This document shows positions 25,579 to 33,881 of a stretch of DNA of 64,000 nt, one piece after another (the first letter of the stretch is position 1; each line of letters opens with the position of its first letter). The stretch spans positions 52,068 to 116,067 of the forward strand of contig MKZN01000012.1 of assembly GCA_001938995.1 (NCBI GenBank), read 5' to 3'. A program made the translations under genes and the position numbers. The notes below the pieces were generated by a model. It made no database searches, had not been told where the DNA came from, and saw only the letters and a list, made by a program, of their open reading frames with translations. Source of the stretch: Bacillus pumilus. GTDB taxonomy: Bacteria > Bacillota > Bacilli > Bacillales > Bacillaceae.

Positions 25579-26328
25579 GTGATTGTCAAACATGATCATG
25601 AGTTAAAAGCCTTACAAAAGGTCGGCCGAATTGTCGCGTGGGCTAGAGAAGAAATGAAAAGCCAAGCGAAACCAGGCATGTCCACTAAGGAATTAGATTT
25701 GATCGGGAAAAAAATATTAGAAGAACATGGAGCTAATTCAGCCCCTGAAAAAGAATATGATTTTCCTGGTACAACCTGTATTAGTGTAAATGATGAAGTC
25801 GCACATGGGATTCCGAGTGAAAAAACCATTTTACAAGACGGTGACCTCATTAACATCGATATCTCAGCAGAGCTTGACGGATATTATTCGGATACAGGGA
25901 TTTCCTTTGTATTAGGAACAGGTGACGCTCGTCTTGAAGCATTGTGTCAATGTGCAGAAGATGCGTTCCTTGAAGGGTTAAAGCATGCAAAAGCCGGCAA
26001 AAGACAAAACCAAATTGGCCGTGCAGTCTACAATACGGCTAAAGAACAAGGGTTTACGGTCATTAAAAACCTGACAGGACACGGTATTGGAAAGAGCTTA
26101 CATGAAGCACCAAACCATATTCTGAACTATTATGATCCATTCGATAATGCTTTGTTTAAAAATGGCACTGTGATTGCCTTTGAACCTTTCATTTCAACAA
26201 ATGCTGAATCCATATATCAGGCTGATGATGGCTGGACATTTAAAACACCTGATAAAAGCCTTGTGGCACAGATTGAGCATACAATTGTGATCACAAAAGA
26301 CGAACCGATCATTTTAACGAAACTTTAA
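25579..26328 (+). CDS. mapB: Methionine aminopeptidase type I (MapB/YflG)
   Basis: 249 residues, the same as B. subtilis MapB, from a GTG start. The metal ligands of the pita-bread fold are visible: Asp in NIDISAELDGYYSDTG (two Asp), His in GHGIGKSLHE, Glu in FEPF and Glu in QIEHTIV. It removes the initiator methionine from nascent proteins. It is the second Map besides the one normally encoded in the ribosomal protein cluster. Divergent from nagP, as in B. subtilis. Confidence 0.95.
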   Translation: MIVKHDHELKALQKVGRIVAWAREEMKSQAKPGMSTKELDLIGKKILEEHGANSAPEKEYDFPGTTCISVNDEVAHGIPSEKTILQDGDLINIDISAELDGYYSDTGISFVLGTGDARLEALCQCAEDAFLEGLKHAKAGKRQNQIGRAVYNTAKEQGFTVIKNLTGHGIGKSLHEAPNHILNYYDPFDNALFKNGTVIAFEPFISTNAESIYQADDGWTFKTPDKSLVAQIEHTIVITKDEPIILTKL

Positions 26329-26336
26329 ACAACGAG

Positions 26337-26360
26337 ATCCCCTCTCTGACTAGAGGGGAT
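26337..26360 (+). terminator. Terminator of mapB
   Basis: Perfect nine-base stem ATCCCCTCT/AGAGGGGAT followed by TTTTT. Confidence 0.85.
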
Positions 26361-26447
26361 TTTTCGTGTCCTTCACGAAACTGTCACGACGAAACAAACA
26401 TGCTGTGGTAAAATAGGCAAAGATATGCGAAAGGGGTCTTAATTGAT

Positions 26448-26609
26448 ATGTGGTTCATCATCATAGGTGTGATCTTTTTTATTGAAAGTATTATCTTAAC
26501 AATCGTTGGTATCAAGAAGAAGCAATCCATGATGACTTACCTTGGTGTTGTCATCATGATTATGACCATTGGCATGATCCTTGTCACCCTCAATCCACCA
26601 AATTCATAA
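26448..26609 (+). CDS. Small two-helix membrane protein, 53 residues
   Basis: ATG at 26448 after AAAGGGG (26430-26436, rather long spacing) opens MWFIIIGVIFFIESIILTIV, then a short basic turn GIKKKQSMM and a second hydrophobic helix. It is a helix-loop-helix membrane hairpin typical of tiny Bacillus yfl proteins. It lies between mapB and yflJ, where B. subtilis also has very small genes. No function can be assigned. Confidence 0.65.
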   Translation: MWFIIIGVIFFIESIILTIVGIKKKQSMMTYLGVVIMIMTIGMILVTLNPPNS

Positions 26610-26745
26610 TTCATCGTTTCCAGCATATACATGGGTCATAGGCAGAGATAGAATCAGTTTTCATTTTTGACCGCCTACACACTTTTCATCTCCTTTTTTG
26701 AGATATTACAATGCAGGCAGTTTCCATTGAAAGGAGTTTTCTATC

Positions 26746-26880
26746 ATGCATTATGGTAGCAAAGGCTGGTATGTCGAAGAATTGAAGAAGCTTGGTGTCA
26801 CCAAGTATGAAGGAAGAAAACTTCAGAGTTTTAAAACCTATTTTCTTGCGAATCTTCTTGAGCAGACAAAACCAAGCTGA
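26746..26880 (+). CDS. yflJ: YflJ-like DUF2639 protein, 44 residues
   Basis: ATG at 26746 with AAAGGAG eight bases upstream. The start MHYGSKGWYVEELKKLGVTK is characteristic of the DUF2639/YflJ family, and length and position before yflK match B. subtilis. The protein is small, soluble and basic, of unknown function. A strong hairpin follows at 26892. Confidence 0.82.
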   Translation: MHYGSKGWYVEELKKLGVTKYEGRKLQSFKTYFLANLLEQTKPS

Positions 26881-26891
26881 TAAATGAATGG

Positions 26892-26922
26892 AAGCCGTAC
26901 ATCTTGTGATGATGTACGGCTT
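26892..26922. terminator. Terminator between yflJ and yflK
   Basis: Perfect 12-base stem AAGCCGTACATC/GATGTACGGCTT followed by T's; also usable leftwards for yflK. Confidence 0.85.
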
Positions 26923-26924
26923 TT

Positions 26925-27584
26925 TTATATGTGCTGTATTCGTTTCTCTAGTGACGCTCTCACTGTATTTGCCAATGCCTCTACTTCGAGGACAGCTTTC
27001 AATCTTGCCGGATGTACTTGTCGATATTTAACCTCGTTGACCTCATGTACCGTGATGGAATGAGAAGCTTTTTCCATTAGGATAAGAGGTTGATCTGGAA
27101 ACACCATACCTTCTTGTAACACCCGCATATAAAAACCCGTATACCCTGTTTGCAGTACTTCTTTCATCAGTTTCGGATTGCCGTGTTTCAGAGATAGTTT
27201 CACACATGGCTGCCTTGGTTGACTGACCTCGACAATTGCTTCTCCAAGCTGAAAGACATCTCCAATACACACCTTTGTCTCTACAAGCCGATGCACCGTC
27301 AAATTTTCACCAAAGGCTGCCGCCTGTAACGAGGTCCCTAGAAATTGTTCAAAGTAAGCATAGTGATCATACGGAAATACACAAATGGCTTTATCATAGC
27401 CTCCGTGGTGAACCAAATCAGCCTGTCCATCTCCTTCAAAATTAAGCTTACTCAAATACACTGGCTCGTGAATACGCTTTTTGGTGATGGCTGTTTGAAT
27501 CTCTTTCCCGTTTGCATAGGTGGTGATAGGTTGACCTACTTGGACTCCTTCTACGTCGTATCTTTTCTGCCCCACGATCGCCAA
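26925..27584 (-). CDS. yflK: MOSC-domain protein YflK
   Basis: 219 residues, MOSC domain followed by a 3-alpha region, YiiM-like. Signatures: GQADLVHHGGYDKAI near 53 and FGENLTVHRLVE near 90, then QPRQPCVKLSLKHG near 125 with the cysteine expected to bind molybdenum cofactor in this family. YiiM-type proteins help detoxify N-hydroxylated base analogues by handing on or holding Moco; that role here is by analogy. Length matches B. subtilis YflK (about 221). Confidence 0.88.
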   Translation of the reverse strand: MAIVGQKRYDVEGVQVGQPITTYANGKEIQTAITKKRIHEPVYLSKLNFEGDGQADLVHHGGYDKAICVFPYDHYAYFEQFLGTSLQAAAFGENLTVHRLVETKVCIGDVFQLGEAIVEVSQPRQPCVKLSLKHGNPKLMKEVLQTGYTGFYMRVLQEGMVFPDQPLILMEKASHSITVHEVNEVKYRQVHPARLKAVLEVEALANTVRASLEKRIQHI

Positions 27585-27693
27585 CTCCTTACGTCGATTG
27601 CTTCTATTTTACACCGTTTGACATTCAAATTAAAGTCAGCGCGTGAAGGACTGGGACAGCCTATGATACGATGGAAAAAAAGGAGAGATGACA

Positions 27694-27969
27694 TTGATTC
27701 ATTATCATGCCATTGTCAAAGGTAGGGTACAAGGGGTTGGATTTCGTTATTTTGTCCAAGGTGAAGCGGTAGATCGAGGCATGAAAGGCTGGGTGCGTAA
27801 TACAGCTGAAGGCCATGTCGAGTTAAAAGTAGAAGGTGAACACCAGAAGGTTCATGACTTCCTAGAAGCCGTCCGAAAAGGAAGTCCTTTTTCAAAAGTC
27901 ACACATTTGGAATTGGAGCCAATAAGCGAGTTAGCCCGTTATTCGGACTTTCAGATAAAAGGTTGGTAA
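27694..27969 (+). CDS. acyP: Acylphosphatase AcyP (YflL)
   Basis: 91 residues from the TTG at 27694, seven bases after AGGAGA; the ATG at 27688 directly abuts the ribosome site and would add two residues. The acylphosphatase signature GRVQGVGFRYFVQ (catalytic Arg) is at about 10-22, and GWVRNTAEGHVEL carries the catalytic Asn. It hydrolyses carboxyl-phosphate bonds. Length equals B. subtilis AcyP. Divergent from yflK. Confidence 0.92.
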   Translation: MIHYHAIVKGRVQGVGFRYFVQGEAVDRGMKGWVRNTAEGHVELKVEGEHQKVHDFLEAVRKGSPFSKVTHLELEPISELARYSDFQIKGW

Positions 27970-27985
27970 TGTGACGCATCACCAA

Positions 27986-28011
27986 AAAGCCTAGCTTTTG
28001 GGCTAGGCTTT
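27986..28011 (+). terminator. Terminator of acyP
   Basis: Perfect ten-base stem AAAGCCTAGC/GCTAGGCTTT. A near copy (GCCTAGC...GCTAGG) recurs at 28184-28202, at the 3' end of nos. Confidence 0.75.
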
Positions 28012-28020
28012 CAGATTGTT

Positions 28021-28183
28021 GACAAAGGACTAAAATGATTTTATTTTAGTCCTTTGTCTTCTTTTCAGCGTGATTGAAAACCCTTGAAGTCTAGGAAGGA
28101 CGAGCACTGGAGCGAATTGAACATTCGAGAGCACCAGCGCGCAGGGCTGACAACGAATGCGAAGGTTTGTCTACACGCTGAAA
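28021..28183. repeat. Structured intergenic element between acyP and nos
   Basis: Two parts. First a 16-bp perfect hairpin: GACAAAGGACTAAAAT (28021-28036) with its complement at 28043-28058 and a six-base loop. Then a 121-base segment bounded by a perfect ten-base inverted repeat TTTCAGCGTG (28063-28072)/CACGCTGAAA (28174-28183). It contains internal stems such as CGAAT/ATTCG and the near-repeats GAGCACTGGAGC and GAGCACCAGCGC. It is far more GC-rich than its surroundings. It looks like a dispersed Bacillus intergenic repeat or a structured RNA; no ORF in it is convincing. Confidence 0.5.
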
Positions 28184-28197
28184 GCCTAGCTTTTTGG

Positions 28198-29304
28198 CTA
28201 GGATTTTTCTATCTTTTGATAGAACTTTTCTTGATAAAAATAATTCGGTTTCACAATGGCATTGTCATAGTGTCGATGGAAGATGTGGGTAGCAGCGGGT
28301 GATACCGGTGGAATTAACCATGTCCAATCCCCAGTCAGCTGGCGTTCAGCTTTTTCTTCTTGCTTTTCAAACTGTTTCAATTGATGAGCTGCTGTATGGT
28401 GATCGACAATGGTCACCCCTGCTTCACGATACGAATGAAGCACCGCCACATTCAATTCCACTATGGCTTTATCTTTCCAAAGGGAGGCATTCTTTGTGGT
28501 GTCCAGTCCTAAAATAGACGCGACTTTTTTCAACATATTGTAGCGGTTTTCATCAGCTAGATTCCGTGCACCAATTTCTGTCCCCATATACCAGCCGTTA
28601 AACGGTGCTGCATTGTAATGAATGCCGCCAATCTCTAATTTCATATCAGCGATAATCGGAACGGCGTACCATTTGAGTCCTAAATCATGAAATCCTTCAT
28701 ATTCAGGGTGTGTGATTTCCACCTCTTGGACGATCTCTTTAGGAAGATCATAAAGAACAGGCGGCTGATCTTTTACTTGAAACATGAGAGGCAGAAGATC
28801 AAAATGCGTGCCTTCCCCTTTCCAGCCATGTGCTTCACACACTTTTGTCAATTCAAGTGATGCCTCATCTCCGATGATGCCATGTTCCGTGTCATACCCT
28901 GCATAACGAACAAGCTGATGATTATAAATGACAACTTCCTTCCGTCCCTCGTACTCTGGCGGAAGAATCGTAATGGACGGTTTGATTTTCCCACCATTTG
29001 TCGCATATTCAATATGATGAAAGAGTGCCTCCTTCACCTCATCTTCTGTCTTCACATGCCGGCAATCATGAACATGTAGTGTCGACCAAAATAAACGACC
29101 AATGCAGCGATTGCTATTGCGCCAAGCCATTTTAGCGCCGTGAGCTACTTCTTCTGTTGTATGAGTATAAAAACCTTGACACTCAATCTCTTGTTTTATT
29201 TCATGCAGACGTGCTGCTTTCTCTTCATTTGACTTGCCTAATTCTTCATAGCATAAAGTAATAAATGCTTCTGCTTCATGCCACAACATTTCCCGGTTAC
29301 TCAA
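28198..29304 (-). CDS. nos: Bacterial nitric oxide synthase oxygenase
   Basis: 368 residues, close to B. subtilis Nos (363). The heme-thiolate motif [10 protein letters not shown] has Cys67 as axial ligand. The substrate and pterin regions are clear: [20 protein letters not shown] near 245, DHHTAA near 310, [19 protein letters not shown] near 335. It oxidises arginine to citrulline and NO with tetrahydrofolate or biopterin and an external reductase; it has no reductase domain, as usual in Gram-positives. NO protects Bacillus against oxidants and antibiotics. Monocistronic, its stop abutting the structured element. Confidence 0.95.
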   Translation of the reverse strand: MSNREMLWHEAEAFITLCYEELGKSNEEKAARLHEIKQEIECQGFYTHTTEEVAHGAKMAWRNSNRCIGRLFWSTLHVHDCRHVKTEDEVKEALFHHIEYATNGGKIKPSITILPPEYEGRKEVVIYNHQLVRYAGYDTEHGIIGDEASLELTKVCEAHGWKGEGTHFDLLPLMFQVKDQPPVLYDLPKEIVQEVEITHPEYEGFHDLGLKWYAVPIIADMKLEIGGIHYNAAPFNGWYMGTEIGARNLADENRYNMLKKVASILGLDTTKNASLWKDKAIVELNVAVLHSYREAGVTIVDHHTAAHQLKQFEKQEEKAERQLTGDWTWLIPPVSPAATHIFHRHYDNAIVKPNYFYQEKFYQKIEKS

Positions 29305-29489
29305 AGATACTCGCCTCTCTTTAATACGAATATATCCATTGTAGCTGTTTCAATTGATAAATTCACTTGTTTCAACCCATTTTTTATCAAATCATGCGAC
29401 GTTTGTCCTTAGACAGTGGGTAATGAAATGATTTGAATGGTCTTTGGAGCAAAAACGAATGTATGGCGCATTTTCTTCTCGGTTCATGA

Positions 29490-29618
29490 ATGGCAGATAT
29501 CATCGTTTGTGATCAAATTGATGACATCGATCTTATGAAAGAGTTTCGTGAAAACGTTGATTTACTCGTCGGAGGGAAATCAAACAAGCGGCACATATTG
29601 TGCCGCTTGTCTAATTGA
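29490..29618 (+). pseudogene. Possible gene remnant between nos and the M14 peptidase
   Basis: The 306-base gap 29305-29610 contains a 42-codon frame (MADIIVCDQIDDIDLMKEF and on) whose last third runs through the terminator of the M14 gene. No ribosome site precedes it. Its first 30 residues look protein-like, suggesting the 5' end of a lost gene, but chance is possible. Otherwise this gap holds only the nos upstream region. Confidence 0.2.
29586..29608 (-). terminator. Terminator of the M14 peptidase gene
   Basis: Perfect ten-base stem AAGCGGCACA/TGTGCCGCTT with a three-base loop, just past the gene's stop codon. Confidence 0.75.
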
Positions 29619-31242
29619 TTCCTAACGTTTTTTGATGAAGCAAGAAACGGTAGACTGGCAGTTCATCGCCTACCTTTGAAGCGATAAAACCTGATGACAT
29701 GTAGCTGTCTTTTGATTCTGGTTCAAGGGCAAGTGAGAGTAAATTATTTTGTGGTTGTGCTGTGACGTACACCTTGCTTCCTTTTGGCAGTTGCCGTTTC
29801 TTCTCGATGAATGTCGTCTCAAGCTGAATATCTGTTTGGTTCTTTTCCTCTCGTTTTGTCACTTGATAGGCCTGTACCGGTAATTTCACACCAACAGGCA
29901 ATGTCACGCTCTTTACACCTAATGTGTTTAGCTTTTTTTCTACTCCTTCATGCCCGGGTAGGATGATGTAAGCTGTAGGTCTTTCTCTTGTGAGAACTGG
30001 CACAGCATCACTCGCACTGTGAAAGCGTACTGGCACATGGACCACTTGTCCCTTCTCAATTTCGACCATTTCTAGTGAATCGTGAACAGGTGATTGGAAT
30101 GCGTCCTGAATGACTACTTGATCATCATCATTTGTTTGAAGTCCTTTTTTCACTAGCTTTAAACGCTCCGCCACCACTTGTTGTTTCACTTGTTTGGCAT
30201 GTTTCACTGTTGTATCAATGATTTTTTCATGGGTGGTGACCTGTGCAGCCACACGACGGGCAAAGTCCTCCCTGCCAATCCCAATACCTCTGCTTTCTAC
30301 AAGAAATGACAAGGCTGGTGAGAGCCCGAGCGCATTTCGGCCAATACGTGCATCCGTTCCTCCTTCATAGAGGTCGATCTTCCCGTCCTCTCCCCTTGTG
30401 TTTGTATAATACAAATCATTGGAAAATCCCTTTTTCGTCAGCGTTTCTCGAACTCCGTTTACATATAATTCATTTGATGTGAGCCGAATGCTTTCAGGAA
30501 TGTTCAAATTCTTCCCTGATAGAATGAGTAGATCATGATATTTGAGTGCACCTGATGAACCAATATCTGCGAACTGCTTCTGACCTACATCATATTCATG
30601 AGCATCAATAACAACCTCTGGTGAATAGCGGTTAAACTCTTGATGCAGGGCGGTCAGCTCTGGGGACTCTAATGTCATATGATCGCGGTTACCATCACTT
30701 CCATTTGCAAGCCTGCGATCAAATGCATAGGAACCATCTGGGTTAATCCTTGGTACGATGATGATATTGACATGATTTAGTACCCGCTCTCCTTCATCAC
30801 CTGCAAGTCGTTTGGCGACGACAAGAGCAGATTCGCCGGAGGCTGGTTCATTTCCATGTATTTGTGCTTGAAGCCAGATCGTTGGCTTTTTTGAAAGTGG
30901 TGAGATGTGCCGATCCTTCGTAAAGTAGAGCGCTGGGATCGACCGGCCATCTATGGAGGTACCAATCTGTTTCTGTGTGGCATAAGGACTTTTGCGGACA
31001 ATGTCATGTAAAAAATCTTGGAGCTCTTCTTGTGTGGTAAAGGCTTCTCCCTTTTTCTCAAAGGCTGGGGTGCCGAACGTCTCGTGAGGCTCAGGGTATC
31101 GTTTCTTGACCGAGGCTGGCTGTTCGTAACTTTTTCCATAATAAGGGGTGTCTGCATTCGCTGAAGCTGGAATGACCATCGACAAACTTCCTGCAATGAA
31201 GCATACAGCAGTAAAAAGAATTGTGCCTTTTCCTTTGGACAT
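29611..31242 (-). CDS. Secreted M14-family zinc carboxypeptidase
   Basis: 543 residues from the ATG at 31242 (AAGGGAGAGG upstream; an in-frame ATG six codons earlier is less likely). Signal peptide: MSKGKGTILF, a hydrophobic run, then PASANA. The M14 peptidase domain (about 70-350) shows zinc ligands H-G-N-E (QAQIHGNEPASGE), the substrate motif RINPDGS, the third ligand in DAHEYD and the catalytic Glu in FLVESRGIG. A C-terminal beta-rich region follows. It probably trims peptides or wall-derived peptides outside the cell. Not part of the B. subtilis yfl order as I remember it, so it may be an acquisition. Confidence 0.85.
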   Translation of the reverse strand: MSKGKGTILFTAVCFIAGSLSMVIPASANADTPYYGKSYEQPASVKKRYPEPHETFGTPAFEKKGEAFTTQEELQDFLHDIVRKSPYATQKQIGTSIDGRSIPALYFTKDRHISPLSKKPTIWLQAQIHGNEPASGESALVVAKRLAGDEGERVLNHVNIIIVPRINPDGSYAFDRRLANGSDGNRDHMTLESPELTALHQEFNRYSPEVVIDAHEYDVGQKQFADIGSSGALKYHDLLILSGKNLNIPESIRLTSNELYVNGVRETLTKKGFSNDLYYTNTRGEDGKIDLYEGGTDARIGRNALGLSPALSFLVESRGIGIGREDFARRVAAQVTTHEKIIDTTVKHAKQVKQQVVAERLKLVKKGLQTNDDDQVVIQDAFQSPVHDSLEMVEIEKGQVVHVPVRFHSASDAVPVLTRERPTAYIILPGHEGVEKKLNTLGVKSVTLPVGVKLPVQAYQVTKREEKNQTDIQLETTFIEKKRQLPKGSKVYVTAQPQNNLLSLALEPESKDSYMSSGFIASKVGDELPVYRFLLHQKTLGIN

Positions 31243-31386
31243 GCTATCCTCTCCCTTCATTGATTTGCATTATAAAGAAAAAAACAGCAGAAGTGTCATC
31301 ATTTTTCAAAAATATATCTTTAGGATGAGCTGAGTTTGCTTTCTATAGGGAAAATGAAAGGAGTTTGTTCGGAAATTCGACCTAAA

Positions 31387-31419
31387 AAAGAGTGCCTGCT
31401 CTACAGCAGAACACTCTTT
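31387..31419 (-). terminator. Terminator of citM
   Basis: Stem AAAGAGTG/CACTCTTT with an inner CTGCT/AGCAG stem, A-run on the left, just past the citM stop. Confidence 0.8.
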
Positions 31420-31422
31420 CAC

Positions 31423-32721
31423 TTACCAGATCGAAATCGCTCCAAGCAGAACCGCCATAACGGTCATGGCTACGACTGCAAGTACAGCCCATTTCATCCC
31501 AAATTTCTGATGCTGATCCAGTGAAACCCCCACAAGTCCAACAAGTAAATGAGTAGATGGAACAAGTGGACTTAACATATGGATCGGCTGCCCAATAATA
31601 GACGCTCTCGCAATTTCAACTTTATCAACACCGTACGCTGCCGCTGTTTCTGATAGGATTGGCAGCACACCATAAAAGTATGCATCATTCGGCATGAAGA
31701 AGGTAAAGATCCCACTTGTTAATGCGACGATGACTGGGATAAATCCGCCAAGCTGTTCAGGAATAGCCGAAACAATAGAGATCGCCATTTCATCAACCAT
31801 TTTCGTGCCAGTTAAGATGCCTGTAAAAACACCTGCCGCAAATATCATGGAAGCAATCGCTAGTACATTCGTTGAATGGGCAGCAATGCGCTCACGCTGC
31901 TGCTCTAAATTCGGATAGTTGACGATAATGGCAACGCAGAAAGCAAGTACAAACAAGACGGTCAAACTCACTTTGCCTGACACAAGCAAGAGCACCAATA
32001 ACAACGTCAGGGTAAGGTTAAACCACCATAGTTTCGGTCGTTTGATGTCATCTTGCAGTGCCGCCGCCATTTCATTTGCATGAATTGGCTGATCAAGCTC
32101 TATCACACCAAGCCGTTTTCTTTCGGCTTTTCCAAGAAAGTACGCAACCACAACCATACTCAGAACCCCTGCACCAATGACCGGGATCATCGGCCCAAAT
32201 AAAAGTGATGGATCAACGCCAAGTGCACTCGCTGCTCTAGGTGTTGCCCCGCCCCACGGAATCGTATTCATGATCCCCATGCCAACACCGGCAATACCTG
32301 CTAAAATAATCGGACGAATGCCAAGCAGTGTAAATAACGGAAGCATCGCTGTTGTTGTAATCATGTATGTCGTTGTCCCGTCACCATCAAGTGCAACAAG
32401 CATGGTCAAAACTGCTGTTCCGACAACAATTTTTAATGGATCTCCTTTGACGATTTTTAAGATTTTCGCCACCATCGGATCAAATAAACCCGCATCAATC
32501 ATAATACCGAAGTATAAAATGGCAAACATGATCATGACAGCGGTCGGTGCGACTTGCTGCACACCTTTGACAATCATGTCTGAAATGTCTGTAAAATGAA
32601 AACCTGCAATTAGAGCAAATGCAATCGGAGTTAACACCAATGCCGTTAAAACAGATAGACGTTTCGTCATAATCAATACCATAAATACAACCATCATAAG
32701 AAATCCTAAGATCGCTAACAC
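31423..32721 (-). CDS. citM: Mg2+-citrate transporter CitM (CitMHS family)
   Basis: 432 residues from the GTG at 32721, giving MLAILGFLMM; AAGGGG lies eight bases upstream. The in-frame GTG at 32730 almost abuts that site and is unlikely. B. subtilis CitM is 433 residues and starts the same way. It has about twelve membrane helices and conserved CitMHS segments (TALDGDGTTTYMI-like region near 113, PWGGATPRAASALG near 158). It imports citrate complexed with Mg2+ or similar metals with protons. The upstream region contains a promoter, a cre site and a likely CitT site. Confidence 0.93.
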   Translation of the reverse strand: MLAILGFLMMVVFMVLIMTKRLSVLTALVLTPIAFALIAGFHFTDISDMIVKGVQQVAPTAVMIMFAILYFGIMIDAGLFDPMVAKILKIVKGDPLKIVVGTAVLTMLVALDGDGTTTYMITTTAMLPLFTLLGIRPIILAGIAGVGMGIMNTIPWGGATPRAASALGVDPSLLFGPMIPVIGAGVLSMVVVAYFLGKAERKRLGVIELDQPIHANEMAAALQDDIKRPKLWWFNLTLTLLLVLLLVSGKVSLTVLFVLAFCVAIIVNYPNLEQQRERIAAHSTNVLAIASMIFAAGVFTGILTGTKMVDEMAISIVSAIPEQLGGFIPVIVALTSGIFTFFMPNDAYFYGVLPILSETAAAYGVDKVEIARASIIGQPIHMLSPLVPSTHLLVGLVGVSLDQHQKFGMKWAVLAVVAMTVMAVLLGAISIW

Positions 32722-32739
32722 TTTGTTCACCCCTTATGT

Positions 32740-32753
32740 TGTATACGCTTTCA
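32740..32753 (-). promoter_or_regulatory. cre site (CcpA) in the citM leader
   Basis: Minus strand TGAAAGCGTATACA matches 13 of 14 positions of the cre consensus TGWAANCGNTNWCA. It lies about 30-43 bases downstream of the expected citM transcription start, a roadblock position fitting glucose repression. Confidence 0.75.
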
Positions 32754-32789
32754 TAAATAGTTGGTATCCCATTTCCAACCCTTTTTGTC

Positions 32790-32818
32790 ATCATATCTGA
32801 CGAATAAATCGAAGTAAA
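32790..32818 (-). promoter_or_regulatory. Sigma-A promoter of citM
   Basis: Minus strand -35 TTTACT (32818-32813), exact 17-base spacer, -10 TATGAT (32795-32790). It predicts a start near 32783. The weak -35 fits an activator-dependent promoter. Confidence 0.65.
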
Positions 32819-32849
32819 TATTATGAAATTTAATTCTTTTTCGTTTAAT

Positions 32850-32877
32850 AAATGCTTTTTGTGCATTTTGTGCATTT
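32850..32877 (-). promoter_or_regulatory. Candidate CitT binding repeats upstream of citM
   Basis: Minus strand contains AATGCACAA twice in tandem, followed by AAGCATTT, all within 28 bases framed by AAATGC/GCATTT. They lie at about -67 to -94 from the predicted start; B. subtilis CitT is reported to bind at about -62 to -113 of citM. Assignment rests on this position and the repeats. Confidence 0.55.
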
Positions 32878-32892
32878 GTCTCTCATGGAAAA

Positions 32893-32914
32893 AAGCGATC
32901 TCACTTGATCGCTT
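32893..32914 (-). terminator. Terminator after yflP
   Basis: Stem AAGCGATC/GATCGCTT with a leftward T-tail (A-run on the plus strand). It overlaps the yflP stop and separates citST-yflP from citM. Confidence 0.75.
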
Positions 32915-33878
32915 GTTCTCCTTGAATCAATTCTTCATATCTCATTAATTGTTCTTCCATAAATCCCTTTGCCTCTTTGCTGTTCATGTAACGGCTTGTC
33001 CATCCCTTTTGCTTCAATTGCTCTTTCCATGCCTTTGTTTGTGTCATTTTTTGAAGGAGCTGATCCCATTCACGCACTTCATGCTGATTCATTTGTTTTG
33101 GTCCCATCACACCACGCCAATGTGAAAAGACGAGTGGAATCCCCTGCTCTTTCCAAGTAGGAACATCTTCAAATCCCTCTAAACGCTGATCCGTTGTTGT
33201 GGCTATGAGCTTTAGTCTCTTTTTTTCATAATCATGACGGACCTCTGTGATCGTCGTAGTCGCTGCATCAATCTTTTGGTCTATGAGCGCTTGAAATAAG
33301 TCATCTGCACTGTCAAATTTCAAAAACTGAATGCGATATGGATCTATATCAGCCATTTCCGCTGCCCGTGCAAACGAGATTTGATCATCATTCCCAAAAT
33401 CAGGGGCAAACCCAATCTTTAAGGAATCTGGACTCTTCTTTAGTGTTTTCAAAAGTTCCCTTCCATTTGAGAAACGGGAGTGAGTAGGGACTGCTACGAC
33501 TTGCCACTCTTCCGCAAGAATCGCAAGTGGCGTCACATCATTCATCGTCACATGACTACTGCCAAGCAAATTTCGGCTTAAGAGTAAGCTTGAATTTAAA
33601 CTGATATAATTGGCATCTCGTTCCATCATATAGGTCCAACCTTTATCCACCGTCCCACCTCTTTGATAAAGGATCTTCACAGGCTGATTCACCAGCTTCT
33701 CTTGTTCTAGTACTGATTTCATCACCTGAGCTGTTTGATCAAAGCCGCCGTCTGGCACACCAGACACCACAATAGATAGCGGCTTACGGTGCATGATTGA
33801 GTCTTCTTCCTTTTTTTCATGAAAGGGAGGCGTAATACAAAGAGAGCAGATGAAGAGAGTAAGCATCACTTTTTTCAT
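32901..33878 (-). CDS. yflP: TctC/Bug-family extracytoplasmic solute receptor YflP
   Basis: 325 residues with a short N-terminal hydrophobic segment (about 3-15), then the tripartite-tricarboxylate receptor (Bug) fold: VVSGVPDGGFDQTAQVM near 36-52 is the typical beta-strand and ligand loop, DVTPLAIL near 115 and IGFAPDFGNDDQ near 155 are family segments. No TctA/TctB membrane partners are nearby. The gene directly follows citT (3-base gap), so it may present citrate or assist CitS sensing, as proposed for similar orphan receptors. Position matches B. subtilis yflP. Confidence 0.85.
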   Translation of the reverse strand: MKKVMLTLFICSLCITPPFHEKKEEDSIMHRKPLSIVVSGVPDGGFDQTAQVMKSVLEQEKLVNQPVKILYQRGGTVDKGWTYMMERDANYISLNSSLLLSRNLLGSSHVTMNDVTPLAILAEEWQVVAVPTHSRFSNGRELLKTLKKSPDSLKIGFAPDFGNDDQISFARAAEMADIDPYRIQFLKFDSADDLFQALIDQKIDAATTTITEVRHDYEKKRLKLIATTTDQRLEGFEDVPTWKEQGIPLVFSHWRGVMGPKQMNQHEVREWDQLLQKMTQTKAWKEQLKQKGWTSRYMNSKEAKGFMEEQLMRYEELIQGEQAIK

Positions 33879-33881
33879 CGA

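Noticed and set aside
28084..28302. Rightward 72-codon ORF between acyP and nos
   Set aside because: It runs through the structured element and then antisense into nos, with no ribosome site.
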